The notes beneath the pieces were generated by a model that saw only the letters and a list, made by a program, of their open reading frames with translations, did no database searches and was not told the DNA's origin. A stretch of DNA of 64,000 bases, from assembly GCF_000745235.1 (NCBI RefSeq), contig NZ_JQNL01000001.1, positions 4,148,001 through 4,212,000 on the forward strand, given 5' to 3'. This document shows, piece by piece, positions 58,733-64,000 of this stretch. How positions within the stretch are numbered: the stretch's first letter is position 1; every line of letters begins with the position of its first letter. Source of the stretch: Luteibacter mycovicinus. GTDB taxonomy: Bacteria > Pseudomonadota > Gammaproteobacteria > Xanthomonadales > Rhodanobacteraceae. Position numbers and translations under genes: made by a program.

Positions 58733-60811
58733 GTGAACGCCCCCCTCGACGATCGTCTCGCTTTGCTTGCCGAACAGGCTGGCATCGATGTCGACTGGCG
58801 CGACGCGCTGGACCGCCCGCAGACCACGCCGGCCAGCACGCTTCGTGCCGTGCTTCGCGCGATCGGCCTGCCTGCGGACAACGCCGATGATGTTTCCTCG
58901 AGCCTGCATCTGCTCGAGCAGGAGCGCAGCGGCCGACGACCGCCGCGCATGATTACCGCCGATGCGGGCGCACAGGTAGCCATTCCGCCCGTACCGCGCG
59001 GTCGCGTGTGGAAGCTGCTGGACAGCGAAGGCGGCCAGGTGGCCGAGGGCGCGTTGCCGTCGGGCGAGGCTGGTATTGCGGCGCCCTCGACACCCGGCTA
59101 TTACACGTTGATGCTCGACGACGACGAGGTGACGCTGGCGATCGCACCGCCGCGAACCTTTGGCGTCGGCGACGTCGCCGGTACGCGCCGACCCTGGGGC
59201 ATGGCCGTGCAGATGTCCGCGCTCCGTCGCCCCGGCGATGGCGGCTTCGGCGATTTCACGGCGCTTGAGCTTTGTGCGCGCGCCGCGGCGGAAAAAGGCG
59301 CGGATGCGCTCGCGATCAGCCCGTTGCATGCATTGTTCGCCGCCGCTCCCGAGCGTTACAGCCCCTACGCGCCGTCGAGCCGCCTGTTTCTCAACGGTCT
59401 GTATGTCGACCCGGTGAAAACCAGTGGTGAGCAGACCGTTCGCGCGGTGATCGACACGCACAACCTGCGTCAGGAACTGGCCGAACTCGAATGGCTCGAG
59501 CTGATCGACTGGCCGCGCGCGGCCCGTGCGCGTATGACCATTCTGCGGTCGTTGTTCGAATGGGCGTCGGTGGATCTTGCCCACTCGGAGCGTTTCAGCG
59601 CTTTCAGGCGGGAGCAGGGCGAGCCGCTCGAGCGGCACGCACGTTTCGAGGCGCTGCATGGGCATTTCACCGCACATGGCCGGCCCGGTGGCTGGCAGGG
59701 CTGGCCCACGGAATTCCACGACCCGGCCGGCAACGAGGTCGCTTCGTTCGTGCGCGAGCATGGTCGCGAAGTGGCCTTTCACGCCTGGCTGCAGTGGCTG
59801 GCCGCGCAAGGGCTCGAAGGTGCGCAGAAAGCGGCGCGTGACGCAGGCATGGCGATCGGCCTCGTCGCCGACCTCGCCGTGGGAGCGGACTCGGGTGGCA
59901 GCCATGCGTGGGCGCACCAGGCGGAGATGCTGCGCGGCCTGTCGGTGGGGGCACCACCGGACGCGCTGAACCGGCTGGGACAGGACTGGGGTCTGACGAC
60001 GTTCTCCCCGCGTGGCTTGCGCGAAACCGGTTTCCGTGGCTTCATCGGCATGTTGCGTGCGGCGCTCGCGCACTCGGGCGGTGTCCGCATCGATCACGTG
60101 CTCGGCCTGAAACGCCTGTGGCTGGTCCCGCACGGCGCCGGCGCCACCGAGGGGGCCTATCTGCGCTATCCGCTCACCGACATGCTGCGGCTGATCGCAC
60201 TCGAGTCGCATCTGCACCGCGCCATCGTCATCGGCGAGGATCTGGGCACCGTACCCGCCGACTTCCGCCATGCCATCGCCGATAAGGGCGTGCTCGGTAT
60301 TCGCGTGCTGTGGTTCGAGCGTGCATCGGACGGCGGTTTCGTGTCGCCACGCGAATGGTCGGACAATGCCATGGCGACGACGAGCACCCACGATGTCTCG
60401 ACCGTGGCGGGATGGTGGAGCGGGCGCGATGTCGAATGGCGTAAGCGCACCGGCCTGGACGATCCCGCTGTCGACGAAGCGGCGCAGCGTGAGAAGGAAC
60501 GCGGGGCGCTGTGGCGTGCGATGTGCGCGTCGGGCTCGGCCTGGAACGAGGACGCGCCACCCGCGACGGACGATATTTCTCCTGTTGTGGTCGCGGCGGC
60601 GCGCCACGTGTCTCAGGCGCCCGCACCGCTGGCGATCTTCCCCGTGGAGGATATCCTCGGCCTGCATGAGCAGCCGAATCTTCCGGGCCCCACCGATGCC
60701 ATTCATCCGAACTGGCGGCGGCGCATGCCCGACTCGTCCACCCGCCTGTTCGATGGCCCGATTGCCAACGCGGTCTGCGCGGCGATCGACAAAACCCGGA
60801 ACCGGACATGA
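58733..60811 (+). CDS. malQ: 4-alpha-glucanotransferase (amylomaltase)
   Basis: A 692-residue GH77 enzyme that disproportionates malto-oligosaccharides, remodelling chain length for TreY and GlgB. Catalytic Asp454 in GGVRIDHVLGLKRLW and Glu502 in IVIGEDLGTVPADFR; the 3' region has TSTHDVSTVAGWW. An N-terminal helical extension (about 1-135) precedes the barrel, as in the longer MalQ forms. GTG start three bases after treZ; stop overlaps treY (ATGA). Confidence 0.94.
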   Translation: MNAPLDDRLALLAEQAGIDVDWRDALDRPQTTPASTLRAVLRAIGLPADNADDVSSSLHLLEQERSGRRPPRMITADAGAQVAIPPVPRGRVWKLLDSEGGQVAEGALPSGEAGIAAPSTPGYYTLMLDDDEVTLAIAPPRTFGVGDVAGTRRPWGMAVQMSALRRPGDGGFGDFTALELCARAAAEKGADALAISPLHALFAAAPERYSPYAPSSRLFLNGLYVDPVKTSGEQTVRAVIDTHNLRQELAELEWLELIDWPRAARARMTILRSLFEWASVDLAHSERFSAFRREQGEPLERHARFEALHGHFTAHGRPGGWQGWPTEFHDPAGNEVASFVREHGREVAFHAWLQWLAAQGLEGAQKAARDAGMAIGLVADLAVGADSGGSHAWAHQAEMLRGLSVGAPPDALNRLGQDWGLTTFSPRGLRETGFRGFIGMLRAALAHSGGVRIDHVLGLKRLWLVPHGAGATEGAYLRYPLTDMLRLIALESHLHRAIVIGEDLGTVPADFRHAIADKGVLGIRVLWFERASDGGFVSPREWSDNAMATTSTHDVSTVAGWWSGRDVEWRKRTGLDDPAVDEAAQREKERGALWRAMCASGSAWNEDAPPATDDISPVVVAAARHVSQAPAPLAIFPVEDILGLHEQPNLPGPTDAIHPNWRRRMPDSSTRLFDGPIANAVCAAIDKTRNRT

Positions 60812-63420
60812 GCCCGCCGCGCGCGCTGGCTCGCCTGCAGTTCCATGCGGGCTTCACTCTGGACGACGCGGTCGGCGTCGTCGGCTATTACGCCCGGCTG
60901 GGTGCGAGTCACCTCTACGCGTCGCCGATCCTTAAGGCACGTGCGGGTTCGACGCATGGCTATGACGTGGTCGACTGCCACGAGGTCAACCCGGAGATCG
61001 GCGGTGAGGACGCGTTGCGCCGCCTGGTCGTCGCTCTGCGCGAGCACGGCATGGGTCTCGTGGTCGACATCGTGCCGAACCACATGGGCGTCGGCACCGA
61101 GAACGCCTGGTGGATGGACGTGCTGCGGAACGGGCGTGAGAGCCGTTACGCGGGTTACTTCGATATCGAATGGACCGCCCCGGATCCGCTGATTCGCGGT
61201 CGCGTGCTCTTGCCGATCCTCGGTGCCGGTTACGAGGAAACCTTGCAGTCGGGGCATCTGCGCCTGCGCCGTCGCGGCGATACCTGGATGTTGGGCATCT
61301 ACGACGATCGTCTTCCGCTGTCGCCAGCCTCCGTTGCCGGACTGGGCGATGACGCGGTCGACGAGCACGACCCATCGACGGAGACGGGCAGGGCGAAGCT
61401 GCATGCTCTGATCGAAAAGCAGCATTACCGGCTTGCGTTCTGGAAGCTGGCCAGCGACATGGTCAACTACCGTCGTTTCTTCGACATCAACGAACTGGCG
61501 GGTCTTCGCATCGAGCGAACGGCGGTGTTCGAGGATACGCATAAAACGATTTTCCGGCTTTACGCCGAAGGGCTGATCGATGGCGTGCGCTGCGACCATG
61601 TGGATGGCCTCGCCGATCCGCGTCGCTACTGCCGGCAGTTGCGCCATCGGCTGGAAACGCTGCGTACGCAACGGCCGCCCTCCGCGCCGCATGACGCCGC
61701 TTATCTCGTCGTCGAGAAGATCCTGGCCGAAGACGAAGATCTCCGGCTGGACTGGCGCACCGACGGCACCACGGGCTACGAGTTCATGGACCAGGTCTCG
61801 GCCGTCCTGCACTGCCAGCGCGGCGAAGCGCCACTGACCGAACTGTGGCGCAAGCTCACCGGTGAGTCGGCGGACTTCGGCACACAGGCGGTGCGGGCAC
61901 GCCGGCAGATTCTGGTCGACAGCTTCGAATCCGAGCTCGATCGCACCGCACGAGCGCTGTTCACGGCCGCCCGCGCCAACGTCGCCACGCGCGACGTGTC
62001 GCTGGCCGCGGTACGCCGGGTGATCGTCGAGCTGCTGGTGCACTTCCCCGTCTACCGCACGTATGCGGGTGGCGCGGGGCGGGACGCCATCGACGAGGTC
62101 TTCTTCGCCCGAGCGGTTGAAGGCGCTTCACGGACCCTGCGGCTCGAAGACAGCGACCTGCTGCAACTGGTGTCGTCGTGGCTTGGCGGCGAAGCGCCCC
62201 GATCGCTGCCACCGGGTCCTGTACGTCGCGCACGTGAGCGCGCCATCGCGGTTTTCCAGCAGGCGACATCGCCGGTGGCCGCCAAGGCCGTCGAAGACAC
62301 CGCCGGCTATCGGTACGGTCGGCTACTCTCGCGTAACGAGGTGGGTGTCGACGCCGGGCGTATGGCCATGTCGATCGAAGACTTCCATGCGCGCTGTGCC
62401 ATGCGTGCCGATACCTTGCCGCACAACCTGCTGGCGACGGCGACGCACGACCACAAGCGTGGCGAAGACCTGCGCGCCCGGCTGGCGGTACTGTCGGAGG
62501 TAAGCGAACGCTGGGTCGTCACCGCGGAGCGCTGGCGTGTTCGCCACGCGGACTTCCGGCAACGGGCGGATGGGCGCATGGCGCCTTCGGCGGGCGATGA
62601 GCTGATGCTTTACCAGATGCTGGTCGGCGCCTGGCCTCTGCACCTGTCGCCCGACGATACCGACGGCGTCGAACGGTTCGCCTCGCGTATCGCCGCCTGG
62701 CAGCGCAAGGCACTGCGTGAGGCCAAGCGCTGGACGCGCTGGACGTCGCCCAACGAGCCTTACGAAGATGCCTGCGAAGACTTCCTGCGGGCGATCTTGT
62801 CCAGCGATGTCGCGGCGGAGTTCGCGGCTTTCGCCAATTACATCGCCACGCCTGGCGCGGCGAATGGTTTGGCCCAGACCGTCCTGCGACTGACGACGCC
62901 CGGCGTACCCGACCTTTACCAGGGTACGGATTACTGGGACTTCAGTCTGGTCGATCCCGACAACCGGCGACCGGTCGATTTCCTCGCGCGCGCCTCATCC
63001 CTCGAACTGGCGGAGACTCCCTTCGAGGCGTTGACGCACTGGCGCGACGGCGCGATCAAGCAGACGGTAATCGCCCGCCTCCTGGCGACGCGCCGCGAGC
63101 ACCCGGAGCTGTTTGCCCGGGGCAGCTATCGCGCTCTGGCGGCGGAAGGCCCTGCCTCGGAGCATGTCCTTGCGTTCGTCCGGGAGCATCGCGGGCAGCG
63201 GCTGTTCATCGCCGTCGCCCGGCACACGGCGGAGTGGATTGCCGGCAGCGACGCGCCAGCGATCGGCGCCAATCACTGGGAGGGGACGTCGCTGACGCTT
63301 CCTGATGGGCGCTGGATGAGTGTTTTCGGAGAAGGGCGGGTCGACGGCGGGGCGATCGAGGTAGCCAGTCTGTTCGGCGAATTGCCGGTTGCGGCGTGGC
63401 TTGCGCAGCGCGCTTCATAG
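60808..63420 (+). CDS. treY: Malto-oligosyltrehalose synthase TreY
   Basis: An 870-residue GH13 enzyme that converts the reducing end of a maltodextrin to a trehalosyl unit. It opens RLQFHAGFTLDDAVGVVGYY, then SHLYASPILKARAGSTHGYD and VDIVPNHMGVGTENAWWMDV; catalytic Asp263 is in DGVRCDHVDGLADPRRYC, and EFMDQVSAVL follows. TreZ then cuts off trehalose. It is the last gene of the operon. Confidence 0.96.
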   Translation: MSPPRALARLQFHAGFTLDDAVGVVGYYARLGASHLYASPILKARAGSTHGYDVVDCHEVNPEIGGEDALRRLVVALREHGMGLVVDIVPNHMGVGTENAWWMDVLRNGRESRYAGYFDIEWTAPDPLIRGRVLLPILGAGYEETLQSGHLRLRRRGDTWMLGIYDDRLPLSPASVAGLGDDAVDEHDPSTETGRAKLHALIEKQHYRLAFWKLASDMVNYRRFFDINELAGLRIERTAVFEDTHKTIFRLYAEGLIDGVRCDHVDGLADPRRYCRQLRHRLETLRTQRPPSAPHDAAYLVVEKILAEDEDLRLDWRTDGTTGYEFMDQVSAVLHCQRGEAPLTELWRKLTGESADFGTQAVRARRQILVDSFESELDRTARALFTAARANVATRDVSLAAVRRVIVELLVHFPVYRTYAGGAGRDAIDEVFFARAVEGASRTLRLEDSDLLQLVSSWLGGEAPRSLPPGPVRRARERAIAVFQQATSPVAAKAVEDTAGYRYGRLLSRNEVGVDAGRMAMSIEDFHARCAMRADTLPHNLLATATHDHKRGEDLRARLAVLSEVSERWVVTAERWRVRHADFRQRADGRMAPSAGDELMLYQMLVGAWPLHLSPDDTDGVERFASRIAAWQRKALREAKRWTRWTSPNEPYEDACEDFLRAILSSDVAAEFAAFANYIATPGAANGLAQTVLRLTTPGVPDLYQGTDYWDFSLVDPDNRRPVDFLARASSLELAETPFEALTHWRDGAIKQTVIARLLATRREHPELFARGSYRALAAEGPASEHVLAFVREHRGQRLFIAVARHTAEWIAGSDAPAIGANHWEGTSLTLPDGRWMSVFGEGRVDGGAIEVASLFGELPVAAWLAQRAS

Positions 63421-63436
63421 CAGTCACCGGCGTGCC

Positions 63437-63475
63437 CCGCCGAACCGCGCTATCCGGTGAACGCCGGTTCGGTGG
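63437..63475. terminator. Hairpin between convergent treY and ACBP genes
   Basis: CCGCCGAACCG (63437-63447) and CGGTTCGGTGG (63465-63475) pair at 10 of 11 positions around a 17-base loop. There is no T-run, so termination is only a possibility. Confidence 0.35.
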
Positions 63476-63519
63476 GAACTTCCCTCGTCAGGGCGGCCCG
63501 GGGCCCCCTGAGACCGCCA

Positions 63520-63792
63520 TCAGCCCGTCCCCTCGGCCCCTAACGACCTGACCAGCGCGACGTATTCCTCTTGCGCCTGCGCCTGTGGCATCCCCGTCAG
63601 CTTCACCCATGCCTCGTACTTGGCTGTGCCCACAAAATCGAAGAAACCCGGCTTCGGCCCGACGGCGTCACCCTCGGAGCCCTGTTTGTAGAGGGCATAG
63701 ATCCGCAGCAGCGTGTCATTGTCCGGTCGGCGCCCCAGACGGGTGATGTCCAGGTAAGCCTGCTCGAACTGGCTCTGGAGGTCGTCGGACAT
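63520..63792 (-). CDS. Acyl-CoA-binding protein
   Basis: A 90-residue four-helix ACBP. It has the ligand-binding YALYKQGSEGDAVGPKPGFF and KYEAWVKLTGMPQAQAQEEY motifs. ACBPs bind long-chain acyl-CoA esters in the cytosol. Start at 63792 (MSDDLQSQFEQAYLDI). It is convergent with treY and divergent from cmk. Confidence 0.92.
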   Translation of the reverse strand: MSDDLQSQFEQAYLDITRLGRRPDNDTLLRIYALYKQGSEGDAVGPKPGFFDFVGTAKYEAWVKLTGMPQAQAQEEYVALVRSLGAEGTG

Positions 63793-63910
63793 GGAAAGGC
63801 GGCCTGGTCGATCGTTCGGGCGCTTGTAGCACGCAAGGGCGGTCGCGTCCATGCGCCGACTGCCGGGCGTCGACGCGATATCATGCCCGTTTCGCGAACG
63901 AGGTTTCCCC

Positions 63911-64000
63911 ATGGCCCCATCGGCTGCTGCTCCTGTCCTGACCATCGACGGGCCCTCGGGCTCGGGCAAGGGCACCATCAGTCGCCTGGTGGCGGAGAAA
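63911..64000 (+). CDS. cmk: Cytidylate kinase, N-terminal part
   Basis: The frame from ATG 63911 reads MAPSAAAPVLTIDGPSGSGK followed by GTISRLVAEK and runs off the window. The P-loop GPSGSGKGT after LTID is the CMP kinase signature. CMP kinase phosphorylates CMP and dCMP. Only 30 codons are visible. Confidence 0.85.
   Translation, partial: MAPSAAAPVLTIDGPSGSGKGTISRLVAEK

Noticed and set aside
57620..60706. A 1028-codon open frame on the minus strand across treZ and malQ
   Set aside because: Antisense to two well-defined enzymes, with low-complexity Arg/His/Gln-rich residues and no family resemblance.

Overview
The window reads as one chromosomal segment of a GC-rich gammaproteobacterium, most likely order Xanthomonadales/Lysobacterales, family Rhodanobacteraceae (a Luteibacter- or Dyella-like organism). 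The pointers are the order fimV-truA-trpF-trpB-trpA-accD, scattered GTAGGAGC-type REP palindromes, an IS3-family element, an effector with a Xanthomonas-type VirD4-interacting tail, and a large trehalose/alpha-glucan operon. The genus is inferred from gene content; no database was searched.

Layout. 1-5.7 kb: the end of fimV, a 494-bp gap holding two inverted copies of a structured hairpin element, then truA-trpF-trpB-trpA-accD closed by a terminator. 5.8-9.0 kb: a compact lanthipeptide locus (precursor plus LanM). 8.9-12.8 kb, minus strand: a PAP2 phosphatase, a GT4 glycosyltransferase and a large secreted lectin-tailed protein that may be a pore-forming toxin. 13.0-18.9 kb: gltX, a small membrane protein, then a zinc block (zur, a ZnuD-like receptor with a candidate Zur operator, a MerC-type membrane protein, a CDF exporter). 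19.0-19.2 kb: ribosomal protein bTHX. 19.3-23.2 kb: an accessory stretch of lower GC with small lipoprotein, membrane and hypothetical genes and an IS3/IS407-type insertion. 23.2-29.0 kb: an FkbM-like methyltransferase and a lipoprotein, divergent from a VirD4-like gene that has lost its ATPase motifs and runs in frame into an immunity-type lipoprotein, followed by an XVIPCD-type type IV secretion effector.

29.1-35.2 kb: histidine degradation (hutI and hutF) with a ClC channel and a GNAT/nitrilase fusion. 35.3-37.2 kb: asnB preceded by an Asn-codon-rich leader peptide and a terminator, which together look like a classical attenuator. 37.4-45.9 kb: prfB with its programmed frameshift, lysS, yciI, bolA, smc, zipA and a PaiB-like gene. 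46.1-63.4 kb: a seven-gene operon glgE, treS-mak, glgB, glgX, treZ, malQ, treY. Its products can convert trehalose to maltose, maltose 1-phosphate and branched glucan, and turn glucan back into trehalose, so the operon encodes nearly a closed trehalose-glucan cycle. 63.5-64.0 kb: an acyl-CoA-binding protein and the start of cmk.

The observations most worth following are the asparagine attenuator in front of asnB, the covarying hairpin pair between fimV and truA, the lanthipeptide cassette without its own transporter, and the ATPase-dead VirD4-like/immunity/effector cassette. No CRISPR array, rRNA or tRNA gene was recognised.
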